Shown piece by piece: positions 9,558 to 19,062 of a DNA stretch of 64,000 nt. Numbering within the stretch: position 1 is the stretch's first letter; the number at the start of each line of letters is the position of its first letter. The translations under genes were made by a program, and so were the position numbers. This DNA is from Mucilaginibacter sp. OK098. Its GTDB lineage: Bacteria; Bacteroidota; Bacteroidia; Sphingobacteriales; Sphingobacteriaceae. The stretch is from the NCBI RefSeq assembly GCF_900142915.1, contig NZ_FRCM01000002.1:734019-798018 (forward strand), read 5' to 3'. A model generated the notes under the pieces. It made no database searches, was not told where the DNA came from, and saw only the letters and a program-made list of their open reading frames with translations.

Positions 9558-9751
9558 ATCAGGGTTTAACAGTCAATAAGTTAAGGAAACCCTAATAATT
9601 AAGCCCCCTCTAAATCTCCCCCGGTAGGGGAGACTTTAGCTTCACTCTTTTTTAAAGCCCTCCCTTCAGGGGAGGGTTGGGTGGGGCTAAAATGCTTGAG
9701 GGGGGCATTACTTTGTATTTTTCCTTAACTTAACAACATCAGGGTTTAACA
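9558..9751. mobile_element. MITE-like nested repeat element upstream of the five-repeat lipoprotein
   Basis: Symmetric layout: a 14-bp direct repeat ATCAGGGTTTAACA (9558-9571 and 9738-9751), 6 bp, a 12-bp perfect inverted repeat (AAGTTAAGGAAA at 9578-9589, TTTCCTTAACTT at 9720-9731), and a core with GC-rich hairpins (TCTCCCC/GGGGAGA and CCCTCCC/GGGAGGG) between ends of the TTAAGCCCC/GGGGCTAA type. There is no coding capacity. The C/G-rich core resembles intergenic repeats common in Bacteroidota genomes. It fills most of the 305-bp gap between SusD and the lipoprotein gene. Confidence 0.6.
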
Positions 9752-9802
9752 ATGGTTATTAAGCTAATCAATTTATAAAATTTTCTATACTTCGGTTAAC
9801 AC

Positions 9803-9839
9803 AAAAAAATGCTACTTCGAAAGAAGCAGCATTTTTTTA
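9803..9839. terminator. Bidirectional hairpin terminator after SusD
   Basis: ATGCTACTTC, a GAAA loop and GAAGCAGCAT form a 10-bp stem with one mismatch, flanked by an A-run on the left and a T-run on the right, so it can end transcription in either direction. It lies 21 bp beyond the SusD stop codon, so some SusCD transcripts probably end before the redox-type genes. Confidence 0.8.
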
Positions 9840-9859
9840 TATCATTATAATATTAGTAA

Positions 9860-11629
9860 TTAGTAACCAGGATTTTGTTTCAGGTTTGGATTTAACCCTA
9901 TTTCCGGTTGTGGAATAGGGCATATATCATGTCCCACCGGCAAAGATGTAAACCACACCCCGTGAAGCTGACCATCAGCAGTCGGGCCATAAGGGTAAGG
10001 CGTAGGATTCAAACTATCGGTAGTGCCATAATTAGCATGTATAAAATCACGGGCAATTTGTCCCGGCGTTGTTCCTCCTGCCCTGCGCAGGTTATAAAAC
10101 AGTGAATAGTCGCCGCTAAGCTCATGCCTGTATTCGCTCAATACCATTTGTAATGGGTCTGTTATAGGGGTAGTAGGTTTACCATCATAAGTAAGCCCGT
10201 CCTTCATAACAGCTGGTGCGTTTCCGCCAAATGCCCTGTCTCTAACTGTTTTAATATCAGCCAAAGCGCCCGCCACATCGCCGGTATGAACCTTGCATTC
10301 GGCCCTTGACAGCAGTACTTCTGCATAGCGAAGCAAGATCTGGTTTTGAGAACCAAAAATTGCCGAGGTACCGTTAGCGCCGGTAAGGTTTGGATCGCGC
10401 CATTTTTTTGAGCAATAGTAGCCTGATCGGGTAAGGTCATCACCATACCATGGCGCCCTAAGGGAACCACAAGTGTTGATAATCTTGCCATCATCACCCG
10501 CGTAAATAGGATATGGGTCAGTAGGTTTGTTTTTAAGGCCGTTTGCAAAACCTGATTGTACTACCGCATAACCTTTTATACCACCCCATTTGGCAATAAT
10601 TCCGGGGCTTTGAATTTCATCACCGGGACCAATAATGGTTAATACTTTACGCAGATCGCCTGCCTGGTATGAATAAGAAAGACCGGGGTTACCATAATCA
10701 TAACCAAATCCGCTTATTTCATGGGGCCAGCTAAAATCATCAATCCAGGCAATTTCACCGCCATTCTGCCAACCGCCGTCCCAGCTCTGTGATTCGCCTG
10801 TAGGGAGATCAAACTGAACCTCAAAAAGCGATTCGTCATTGTTCTGATGGTTAAATTCATGCACATCCACAAAATTTGGCATTAAGTGGTAGTTCGCTGT
10901 TAACTCTGTGCTATTAAAAGCAGCTAATGCAAGGTCGTATTTCTTTAACCACATTTGCGCCGCGCCCTCAAAACCATATGCAGCTCCTTTTGTAGCCCGA
11001 CCCAGCTCAGCAACAGGCAGGGTTGATTTGGATAGTAACAAGTTTTCCGCCTGTTTCATATCAGACACTACCTGGGCAAATACCTCATCCTGGCTGCTTC
11101 TTGGGGTTAAGCCTGTGCCACCAGGTTTTAATTCTAACGGAACACCTCCAAAAGTACCCGCAAGGTAATAATAGGTCATACCCCTTAAAAAGTAAGCCTC
11201 ACCTGTTAAACGGTCTGCTAAAGCTGAGGTAACTACGCCTTTGGTTTTTGCGGTAGCTATTATATCAAACGCTGCGTTTGCCCTGGCTATAGCGATATAA
11301 GCATTTCGCCAAAAAACATCAATTGCACCAAAAGTAGGGCTTATTGTATAGGAATTCCACGCTATATCACCCCCATCGTTATACCAGTCATGCGAAAAGA
11401 AATTGGCATAATACCAGATCGACTTTTTCATCAGGTCACTATTCTGATAGCTATCATAAATACTGTTTACCAATGCCACAACATCCTGTGATTTTGTAAA
11501 ACTACCGCTAGCAGTAGAATTTTGTTGATTTGTTTGCGTTAAAAAATCCTTTTTACAACTCAGCGGGAACATCAACGCCACAAACAGGCAGAGGGCTATA
11601 AGGGTTATATTTTTCTTATTTAGTTTCAT
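9860..11629 (-). CDS. SusD/RagB-family glycan-binding lipoprotein
   Basis: A 589-residue outer-membrane lipoprotein with signal peptide and lipobox PLSC. It has the SusD helical TPR-like pattern, including the segment ALADRLTGEAYFLRGMTYYY, and a late RYAEVLLSRAEC-type helix. SusD proteins sit as a lid on the SusC channel and bind the oligosaccharide to be imported. It follows SusC by 26 bp in the same direction and forms one transport unit with it. The downstream partners (five-repeat lipoprotein, cytochrome, VCBS protein) are unusual for a polysaccharide-utilisation locus, so the ligand may not be a plain oligosaccharide. Confidence 0.93.
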   Translation of the reverse strand: MKLNKKNITLIALCLFVALMFPLSCKKDFLTQTNQQNSTASGSFTKSQDVVALVNSIYDSYQNSDLMKKSIWYYANFFSHDWYNDGGDIAWNSYTISPTFGAIDVFWRNAYIAIARANAAFDIIATAKTKGVVTSALADRLTGEAYFLRGMTYYYLAGTFGGVPLELKPGGTGLTPRSSQDEVFAQVVSDMKQAENLLLSKSTLPVAELGRATKGAAYGFEGAAQMWLKKYDLALAAFNSTELTANYHLMPNFVDVHEFNHQNNDESLFEVQFDLPTGESQSWDGGWQNGGEIAWIDDFSWPHEISGFGYDYGNPGLSYSYQAGDLRKVLTIIGPGDEIQSPGIIAKWGGIKGYAVVQSGFANGLKNKPTDPYPIYAGDDGKIINTCGSLRAPWYGDDLTRSGYYCSKKWRDPNLTGANGTSAIFGSQNQILLRYAEVLLSRAECKVHTGDVAGALADIKTVRDRAFGGNAPAVMKDGLTYDGKPTTPITDPLQMVLSEYRHELSGDYSLFYNLRRAGGTTPGQIARDFIHANYGTTDSLNPTPYPYGPTADGQLHGVWFTSLPVGHDICPIPQPEIGLNPNLKQNPGY

Positions 11630-11655
11630 GTCTTTAATTTTTTAATCTTCCTTTA

Positions 11656-14600
11656 TTAGAACGTTACGTTTAAACCAACGGTGTAAAATTTGGATGAAGG
11701 ATAAGTACCGTTGTCAATACCATTCTGAGTTCCAAAGCCTCCTTGTGTCCCGATCTCCGGATCCAAACCCTTGTAACTTGTAATGGTGAACAGGTTCTGA
11801 GTAGAAACGTAGATCCTCAATTTTGAAACTGAGAGCCTCTTTAATAACTCTGAAGGCAATGTGTACCCTACAGTAAGCGTTTTTAATTTCAGGTAACTGC
11901 CATTTTCAATCCATTGGCTTGACGGAACTGCATTAAGGATAGAATTATCGCTATAGTAGATCCGGGCGAAGGTATTTGAATGATTAGTGGGCGTCCAGGC
12001 ATTGTTATAATATTCCTGGCTCAGGTTTTCAATACCTGCAAAGCCGCGGTTTTGAAGGGTTTCCTGGTTACTTTCTGCGTAGTTTAAGATCTTGTTTCCG
12101 TAGCTGCCATAAAAGTACAGGTTAATATCCCATGCTTTATAAGCGCCATCAAGGTTAAAGCCTCCAAAAAATTTGGGTTGCGGGTTACCTAAACTTACCT
12201 GGTCGCTTGCGTTTACAACACCGTCACCATTTACATCGGCAAATAAGCGGTCGCCCGGTGATGTTGCAGCCTGGTAATAATATTTATTAAGGCCACCGGT
12301 TTTTGCTGAAGCATTTGCATTTAACGCATCAATTTGAGCCTGGGATTGAATAATTCCAGCTGATTTATAGCCAAAGAATTCTCCTACCGGCTGCCCAATG
12401 TGTGTTTCGCTGTAAACTGTCCAACCCTGTCCGTTTAAATTAACAGCGCCGGTTGGGTTATTAAGCGGGTTGGTTATAAAGGTCGATCCTGAGTTTAATG
12501 CAGTGAGCTTGTTTGTAATAAATGAAATTGTTAAACCCGCACCAAACCTGAAATCATTAAAATTATGATTATAATTTAATGCAAATTCCCAGCCTTTATT
12601 GCTCATGGTACCCACATTTAAGGTTTCAGTATTATAACCCGTTTGCGGCGGCACAGCAATATTCAATAAGAAATCTTTTGATTTTCTGTTAAACCAGTCA
12701 ACAGTTAAGGTAAGGTCGCCATGTAAAAAAGCCATATCGGTACCTATATCCGTTTGGTAGTCGGTTTCCCATCTAAGGTTAGGGTTTGCAGGCGAAGTTG
12801 CTGCGATACCTACCTGGTATACTTTATTAAAGGGATAGCCCAGGTTACCACTGTTAGTTGATGCTAAACCTGTTGAAAACTGCTCCTCATATTGGAACAA
12901 GCCGATCGGCCCTTCGTTACCAACCTCGCCATAACTGCCCCTGAATTTTAAATTAGATAACCAGTCAACACCTTTTAAAAAAGACTCTTCCTTGGCTTTC
13001 CATGATATAGCGCCCGAAGGGAATGTACCGTACTTATGCCCTACATCAAATTTTGAAGAACCGTCTCTTCTTACTGTACCGGTTATAAAATATCTTCCCG
13101 CGTAATTATAACCCAACCTTACAAATTGAGATGCTAAAGATTGAATATTTTGAGCAGTTGTACCAAGCTTCAGGTTTGTAACCTGGGATAGATCCCTGAT
13201 CTGCGCATTCGGAGGAACACCACTGCCGTTAAAAGGATTATTTGTTAATTCCTGTTCAGTAACACCGCCAACAAAATTTATAGTATGCTTGCCAAAAGTT
13301 CTGTCGTACGATATGGTATTTTCCCATAACCAGTCAAACGAGGTATTTAAACTCTGGCTAAAGAATGCATTTTGTGTGGCACCTGCCACAGAACCATATT
13401 GATTAACTAAACGGTCATCTTCAGGCTGAAAAAAGGAATTGTTTAAGTTGGTAATAGTTACACCACCGCTTGTTTTAATTTTAAGCCCTTCAATAAGGGT
13501 AGCTTCTAATGATGAATTAGCATTAAAAAACTGGTTTATATTTTTATATTGATTATCATTAATGCTATAAACAGGGTTGCTATATTTTGCTATGTAAGTA
13601 TAAACCGGGTTATAATAACCATAGTTACCCTTGCCATCGTTTATCTGGCTGGTTACATTGCTGCCACCATCAAGCGTTGGGGGTAGCTGAGCCAGGTTCC
13701 CTAACAAATTCGACCCGGTACCAAAGGGGTTATTTGAATCCTGGTAGGCATATTTAGCACTTGTTGAAGACTTAAGCCATTTGGTGGGCTGGTAATCTAA
13801 ATTAAGGCCCAGGGTAACCCGTTTAAAATATGATCCGATAACAATCCCTTTTTGATCGTAATAGCCAATTGAGGTTGCAGATTGAACTTTATCATTACCG
13901 CCGCGGATGGCAACGTTATAATTTTGCGTCAATCCATTGCGGTAAAGCGCATTTTGCCAGTCGGCATTGGTAAGTGACGATGGATTACTCCAGCCCGAAA
14001 ATGTGGTAAATTGCTTTGCCGGATCATTTGCAGCTTGTGCATTAGCCATAGTTGCGAATTGCTGCGCATTCAATAATTTATATTCTTTTGGCTTGCTTTG
14101 GTAGGAATCATAGGTATTTAGCTCAACCTGCGTACCGTCCTTTTTACCTTTTTTGGTGTTAATTATAACAACGCCATTGGCAGCGCGGATCCCGTAAATA
14201 GCTGTGGCTGATGCATCTTTCAATATATCAATCGAAGCGATGTCATTTGGGTTGATGTTATTCATGCCACCTGTTTCAAGCGGATAACCATCAACAACAT
14301 ATAGCGGACTATTACCATATTGGGCCAAACTACCTGTACCCCTTATCAATATAGATACATTGCCACCCGGGCTGGCATCATTGTTGGTAACCTGCACACC
14401 GGCTGCACGCCCTTGTAGAGCCTGCTCTACCGAGGTAACAGGAAGTTTTGCAATTGTAGCGGCGCTAATTGAGCTGATAGCACCGGTAAGGTCAGTACGT
14501 TTTTGAGTACCGTAGCCCACCGATACCACTACCACTTCATTCAAATTGCTCACTGTTGCCGATAACTTAATGTTATAAACATTACCGCTGCCAATTGTAA

Positions 14601-14877
14601 CTTCTTGTGATAAGTAACCTATAAAGCTAAAAACAAGCGTTGAGTTAGCAGGAGCCGATAATTTAAAGGAACCGTTAACATCAGTAACTACACCTGTTGT
14701 AGTTCCTTTAATCTTAATACTTGCGCCCGGTATAGCAATACCATCTGCAGTGCTTACATTACCTGTAATTTGCCTGGTTTGGGCAACTGCAGCATAGCAG
14801 GTAATTAAAGTAAACAAAAAAACGAGCAGCGTTTTTTTGCAACTGTTGAATTTGTAAAACAGTAAATCTTTCTTCAT
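11656..14877 (-). CDS. SusC/RagA-family TonB-linked outer-membrane transporter
   Basis: A 1073-residue TonB-dependent outer-membrane transporter. The order is signal peptide (to about residue 32), carboxypeptidase-regulatory-like beta-sandwich (about 35-115, TRQITGNVSTADGIAIPGAS), the TonB-box/plug region containing SVGYGTQKRTDLTGAIS and DASATAIYGIRAANGVVIINT, then a long beta-barrel ending in YTVGLNVTF with the terminal Phe typical of barrel proteins. There is no STN domain, so it is not of the FecR-signalling kind. SusD follows immediately. It is separated from the upstream GH43 gene by a 513-bp AT-rich region that should hold its own promoter. Confidence 0.95.
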   Translation of the reverse strand: MKKDLLFYKFNSCKKTLLVFLFTLITCYAAVAQTRQITGNVSTADGIAIPGASIKIKGTTTGVVTDVNGSFKLSAPANSTLVFSFIGYLSQEVTIGSGNVYNIKLSATVSNLNEVVVVSVGYGTQKRTDLTGAISSISAATIAKLPVTSVEQALQGRAAGVQVTNNDASPGGNVSILIRGTGSLAQYGNSPLYVVDGYPLETGGMNNINPNDIASIDILKDASATAIYGIRAANGVVIINTKKGKKDGTQVELNTYDSYQSKPKEYKLLNAQQFATMANAQAANDPAKQFTTFSGWSNPSSLTNADWQNALYRNGLTQNYNVAIRGGNDKVQSATSIGYYDQKGIVIGSYFKRVTLGLNLDYQPTKWLKSSTSAKYAYQDSNNPFGTGSNLLGNLAQLPPTLDGGSNVTSQINDGKGNYGYYNPVYTYIAKYSNPVYSINDNQYKNINQFFNANSSLEATLIEGLKIKTSGGVTITNLNNSFFQPEDDRLVNQYGSVAGATQNAFFSQSLNTSFDWLWENTISYDRTFGKHTINFVGGVTEQELTNNPFNGSGVPPNAQIRDLSQVTNLKLGTTAQNIQSLASQFVRLGYNYAGRYFITGTVRRDGSSKFDVGHKYGTFPSGAISWKAKEESFLKGVDWLSNLKFRGSYGEVGNEGPIGLFQYEEQFSTGLASTNSGNLGYPFNKVYQVGIAATSPANPNLRWETDYQTDIGTDMAFLHGDLTLTVDWFNRKSKDFLLNIAVPPQTGYNTETLNVGTMSNKGWEFALNYNHNFNDFRFGAGLTISFITNKLTALNSGSTFITNPLNNPTGAVNLNGQGWTVYSETHIGQPVGEFFGYKSAGIIQSQAQIDALNANASAKTGGLNKYYYQAATSPGDRLFADVNGDGVVNASDQVSLGNPQPKFFGGFNLDGAYKAWDINLYFYGSYGNKILNYAESNQETLQNRGFAGIENLSQEYYNNAWTPTNHSNTFARIYYSDNSILNAVPSSQWIENGSYLKLKTLTVGYTLPSELLKRLSVSKLRIYVSTQNLFTITSYKGLDPEIGTQGGFGTQNGIDNGTYPSSKFYTVGLNVTF

Positions 14878-15390
14878 TTTGAGTCATTTAGGATTAAATT
14901 TCGATTTGTAATGTCGGGTTGTGGGTGTGTTAATAATATTGCAGGCTGTGATCTTACTTCATTGAAAACCGTAGTAATGGTAATTTCACTTATGTGTACT
15001 ACTGATTTTCACTTACTTCAAATAGCAAGCTTGCGTTTATGTAATTGGTTATTTTTATAAAATTATACAGGATAGCGTAAAAGGGATAACACTATTGATA
15101 ACGATTATAGCACAAATGTTAATTGGGATTATATATATTGACAATCAATTAGTTAAGTGCATTTTTATCAAAATATCATTACTAAATGCTATAATAATCA
15201 TAAGTTGATTTATCATTATTAGCATAGTAAAATGGTTGTTTAAAGCTTTGGGGGATTATGATCTGTTATTCTGCCGCGTTAAAAATTAGCAGGTTAAACC
15301 GGGGAGGTTAAAATAACAGGGAATTAAATCTTGAGTCAAAAGTCTTGAGTTCTAAGTCAGAAAAAGACAAAATTTGACTTAATACTAGCA
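14878..15390. other. Intergenic region between GH43 and susC
   Basis: A 513-bp AT-rich region with no coding frame I can support. It should carry the susC promoter. It contains an imperfect inverted repeat, ATGCTATAATAAT (15186-15198) with ATTATTAGCAT (15215-15225), and near 15114 the sequence CAAATGTTAA that recurs beside the AraC gene. The extragenic repeat at 15330-15387 occupies the GH43 end. Confidence 0.6.
15330..15387. repeat. Dispersed extragenic repeat, copy 1
   Basis: A 58-bp sequence containing AGTCTTGAGTTCTAAGTCA and TTTGACTTA that recurs at 37583-37640 with only a few mismatches. The TAAGTCA/TGACTTA ends can fold on each other. It overlaps the 3' end of the GH43 gene neighbourhood and may act as a 3'-end hairpin. 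Confidence 0.65.
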
Positions 15391-16365
15391 TTAAAAGCTG
15401 CTTACGCCTGTTGGCTTAATCTTCAAAATATTGCCTTGCAGGTCGAAATTCAGGCTGTCCAAACAGAGCTCCCGCAATACATATTCTTTTTTTTGCGGAT
15501 GAATGCGATGATATAGAATGTAGTATTGTCCGTTTTGTTTAAAAACAGTGTGGTGGCCGGGGCCCATAGTGGTACTATCGGCGCTGGTTGAAAGTATGGG
15601 ATCATTTTTCCCTTCTGCCCACGGACCGAAAGGTGTTTTACTTGTTGAATACCTGATTTGATAAGTAGCGTCTATAGCCTTGCCGTACGAGTACATCAGG
15701 TAGTACAGGTTGTTCCGCTTTACCATGTGCGGCGCTTCGAAATAATGAGGCGGGGTAATATCTACGGGCTCACCATCAAATGTTACCATGTCCTTTTTTA
15801 ATTTTACTGCCATGCAATGCCCGTTCACCCAATTGAAACCTGACCCCCAGTATAGGTATGCCTGTCCATCGCTATCAATAAAACAATCCGGGTCGATATT
15901 ATGAACACCCGGGTATTTATTCCCGGCCACTAAAGGGGTATTATCTGCTTTCGCATTTTTCCAGGGGCCAAGGGGCTTATCACTTACACCTGCCCAAACT
16001 TCACTGCCTACTGCCACATACATATAAAATTTACCATTTGCAGCTTTCCTTACGGATGGCGCCCATACCATCGACCCATTGGAGGTTGCGCTTGTACAAG
16101 CTTCTTTTGTTGGCCAGTTGATGTGTTTGGTTTCAAACTTTACAAAATCCTTTGTTACCAGCACACCAAGTTCTTTGCCGCCCCATGGGTCAATTGTAGC
16201 ATAGATATAAAAAACACCCTTATCTTTTATTATTGTGGGGTCGGCGTAATAACCTTTAACAATAGGGTTATTGATAAGCACTTTTTGAGCATACGCTATT
16301 TGCGAAAAGCTAAAAACCAATATTATTACTGCGGATCTTATAATACGTTTTTTGAATATGCTCAT
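15391..16365 (-). CDS. GH43-family glycoside hydrolase (arabinofuranosidase/xylosidase type)
   Basis: A 324-residue secreted enzyme with an N-terminal signal peptide (about residues 1-26). It shows the five-bladed-propeller catalytic signature of GH43: the general-base Asp in YYADPTII, the pKa-modulating Asp in NIDPDCFID and the acid Glu in YFEAPHM, plus the late GPGHHTVF motif that places a His in the active site. Family members remove alpha-L-arabinofuranose, beta-xylose or galactose, or cut arabinan; substrate cannot be fixed from sequence alone. It starts 14 bp after the GH31 gene and is the last gene of the HTCS/GH27/GH95/GH31/GH43 run. Confidence 0.9.
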   Translation of the reverse strand: MSIFKKRIIRSAVIILVFSFSQIAYAQKVLINNPIVKGYYADPTIIKDKGVFYIYATIDPWGGKELGVLVTKDFVKFETKHINWPTKEACTSATSNGSMVWAPSVRKAANGKFYMYVAVGSEVWAGVSDKPLGPWKNAKADNTPLVAGNKYPGVHNIDPDCFIDSDGQAYLYWGSGFNWVNGHCMAVKLKKDMVTFDGEPVDITPPHYFEAPHMVKRNNLYYLMYSYGKAIDATYQIRYSTSKTPFGPWAEGKNDPILSTSADSTTMGPGHHTVFKQNGQYYILYHRIHPQKKEYVLRELCLDSLNFDLQGNILKIKPTGVSSF

Positions 16366-16379
16366 AAAAGATTTGAAAA

Positions 16380-18797
16380 CTATAACTTAACAACCATTGC
16401 CTTGCCAATATAGCTAAAACTTTTATCCGCTTTGCTGCTGATGCCGATGCCGATATTTTCGCCATGATTTTCTCTTACCAAAACAATATTGAAAATATGC
16501 TTTTTCACCATACCCGGAAAGCTACCTTTACGGTCAGTAATAGTTAGCTGATGTGTTTTATCATTCCATTTAAAAGTGAATGTTGAAGAGTTGCCCTTTT
16601 CGTAGTTATAGTTATCGTTTTCATCTTCATAAAATTTAAACTCACCGTTAACACCGGGGTAGATCCGCAGTTCAATAGCGCCGGCCGGTTTTTCAGTAGC
16701 ATATTCAATATTTGGCCCCATAGGTACAATGGAACCTGCTTTAACATAAAGCGGCATTGTTTCTATCGGCGCTTCGGCATCAATAGTTTGGCCGCCATTA
16801 AGCGTTTCTCCAGTCCAGAAATTAAACCACTTGCTGCCTTTTGGCAGATATACCTTTCTTGTTTTTGTTTGAGCACTTGCGTTACTGCCTGAGTAAAATT
16901 GTTGTGTTACCGGGTTTACCAAAAATGCGGGACCAAACATATACTGATCAGGAATACTATAAACATTTTTATCATTCCTGAAATCAAATGCAAGGGAACG
17001 CATTATGGTATAATTATCATTGGTAACCTTTGCAGCCAGCGAGTATGTATATGGCAGCAAACGGTAGCGCAGCTTGTCATAATTTAACAGGATAGCTTTG
17101 GTTTTATCGTCCCAGTTCTTTGAGAACAAAGCTCTTTCTCCTTTACCGTGGATCCGCATTATCGGGCTAAATGTTCCAAACTGGAACCAGCGGGTAAACA
17201 GCTCGCGGTATTTTGGAAGCGACCAATCGGGAATTCCGTCTTTATCTACCCTCGACAAGTAACCTCCGATATCTGATGTCCAGTAAGGGATGCCGGATAC
17301 ACAGGCATTAATACCCTGCGGGATTTGATTGCGTAAGGAGGCAAAAGTACAGGTAATATCAGACGACCATAATGTAGCCGCACTACGCTGCTCCCCGGCA
17401 AATGACTGGCGGATAAGCAGGAAAGCACGCTTACCCGGAATATCCCTGCGCCATCCCTTGTAAAGCCCTTTAGAATGCTCCAAAGAGTAGGTATTAAAAT
17501 AATCTATCCCTTTACCAACTGAAAAATTAGCCTTGCGTCGTTCGTCAAGCAAGCTGCCATTATCAGGTTCGCATTGGTCAACCCACCAGGCGTCCCAGCC
17601 GTAACGTTTTACAACACTGTCGCGGGCTTGCTCCCAGTATTTTTCCCTGGCCTTAGGGTTATGGGCATCATAATAACTATCAAACGTACGGGTAACAAAA
17701 TTATCCCAGGTAATACTTGTTAAAAACCCTTTACTCTTCAAATCATCAAAATCCCGGGTTCCACCGCCAAATACCGGCCATATCGAGATCATAGCATGCA
17801 TGTTAGCTTTGTGCAATTCATCAATCATTGCTTTAGGGTTTGGGTACCTGTCAGGACTCATAACATGCGATCCCATTGGCAGTGGCGACCACCAATACCA
17901 ATCCTGCACTATTGCATCAACAGGAATGTGATTATTGCGATAGTTATCCTTAACCCCTAAAATTTCGTCTTGCCCTTTGTACCTGTCCTGCGACTGAAAT
18001 AACCCAAATGACCATTTTGGATACATCGGAGCTTTACCGGTAGCGGTTCTGTAAAGGTCAATAATCCGATCAAAATCAGGCCCGTAAAAAAAGTAATAAT
18101 CAACCATTTTACCACTTTCTGATACGTATTTGTATTGGGTATTATCAGCCTCGGCACCATAAAAATTCGATGCGGCGTAATTGTCCCATAGTAATCCATA
18201 GCCTTTGTTTGAGAGCATAACTGGTATAGCGCCTGTCATGTATTTGATCAGCATTTCCTGGTTACGGCCCTTGTAATTGATAGATAGTGTATCTTCAGGA
18301 TGGCAGCCCAGGCCAAAAAGCGCTTCATCAGCCGGTGAGTTAAATTTAGTGGTGCAGTTATAGGTAGAGATCCCGGCTATGGTTGCCGGTTCCATGTTTT
18401 TGTTTTCAGCACCTTCGGCAGTTATAACTACACCGCTTTTATTTGTATAAGTTATGGCATTGGTAGTTTTGTTAATGCTGATATTTAGTTTTGATGTAGA
18501 GATGATTATTTTTCCGCCGCGCTCCGAAACAGTGAATGGGGTTTTCTCTTTCCATGTATTATTCACAACCAACGAATTTTTTGCAGGGAAAGCGTCAAAA
18601 ATGGTGTACTTAACTTCAATTATATCTGCTTTACAAATCCTTATATTCATTAAACCCTTATCTAGCTTAAAAATAATGCCATCAGCGTTTTTGGTATAAG
18701 AAATTACCGAGGCCCTTGTTGATTGTAAGGATGCCAGGCTAATTATTAAAAATGCGGCGAATTTTAAAAAAAGTGTTTTACTTAAATGGTTTTTCAT
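16380..18797 (-). CDS. GH31-family alpha-xylosidase/alpha-glucosidase
   Basis: An 805-residue exported enzyme with signal peptide (about 1-29), an N-terminal beta-sandwich, and a TIM barrel from about residue 255 (APMYPKWSFGLFQSQDRY). The nucleophile Asp lies in AWWVDQCEPD and the acid/base Asp in LWSSDITCTF. A DUF5110-like C-terminal sheet follows (IELRIYPG through FYEDENDNY). Overall length and the QSQDRYK region resemble Bacteroidota alpha-xylosidases, but alpha-glucosidase activity cannot be excluded. With alpha-fucosidase and alpha-galactosidase neighbours, xyloglucan side-chain trimming is a reasonable inference. Cotranscribed with GH43. Confidence 0.92.
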   Translation of the reverse strand: MKNHLSKTLFLKFAAFLIISLASLQSTRASVISYTKNADGIIFKLDKGLMNIRICKADIIEVKYTIFDAFPAKNSLVVNNTWKEKTPFTVSERGGKIIISTSKLNISINKTTNAITYTNKSGVVITAEGAENKNMEPATIAGISTYNCTTKFNSPADEALFGLGCHPEDTLSINYKGRNQEMLIKYMTGAIPVMLSNKGYGLLWDNYAASNFYGAEADNTQYKYVSESGKMVDYYFFYGPDFDRIIDLYRTATGKAPMYPKWSFGLFQSQDRYKGQDEILGVKDNYRNNHIPVDAIVQDWYWWSPLPMGSHVMSPDRYPNPKAMIDELHKANMHAMISIWPVFGGGTRDFDDLKSKGFLTSITWDNFVTRTFDSYYDAHNPKAREKYWEQARDSVVKRYGWDAWWVDQCEPDNGSLLDERRKANFSVGKGIDYFNTYSLEHSKGLYKGWRRDIPGKRAFLLIRQSFAGEQRSAATLWSSDITCTFASLRNQIPQGINACVSGIPYWTSDIGGYLSRVDKDGIPDWSLPKYRELFTRWFQFGTFSPIMRIHGKGERALFSKNWDDKTKAILLNYDKLRYRLLPYTYSLAAKVTNDNYTIMRSLAFDFRNDKNVYSIPDQYMFGPAFLVNPVTQQFYSGSNASAQTKTRKVYLPKGSKWFNFWTGETLNGGQTIDAEAPIETMPLYVKAGSIVPMGPNIEYATEKPAGAIELRIYPGVNGEFKFYEDENDNYNYEKGNSSTFTFKWNDKTHQLTITDRKGSFPGMVKKHIFNIVLVRENHGENIGIGISSKADKSFSYIGKAMVVKL

Positions 18798-18887
18798 TTA
18801 ATACAATTGTTTAGGGCGTAAGAATTTTAATATTATATAGACAACGTTTATACTGGCTTTGATCTTGCTGTGGTCACAACAAAACAT

Positions 18888-18914
18888 CCGGGGCTAAAAC
18901 TACCCCGGTTTTTT
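18888..18914. terminator. GC-rich hairpin between GH95 and GH31
   Basis: CCGGGG and CCCCGG form a 6-bp stem with a 9-base loop. The strong T-run is on the plus-strand side; on the minus strand, the direction of the genes, only ATGTTTTG follows. It may partly attenuate transcription from GH95 into GH31, or stop plus-strand antisense transcription. Confidence 0.5.
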
Positions 18915-19062
18915 AAAAACCAATAACAACATTGATAATATGTATAAAACAAATGTTTACCAAGAGCACCATTTGGGAGCTAAACAACGCAATTATGGTA
19001 TTTATAAGTGTTATTGGTTAAAATATCACCTGATAAACCTTAGTTCGGATAAGCTACTTTTA

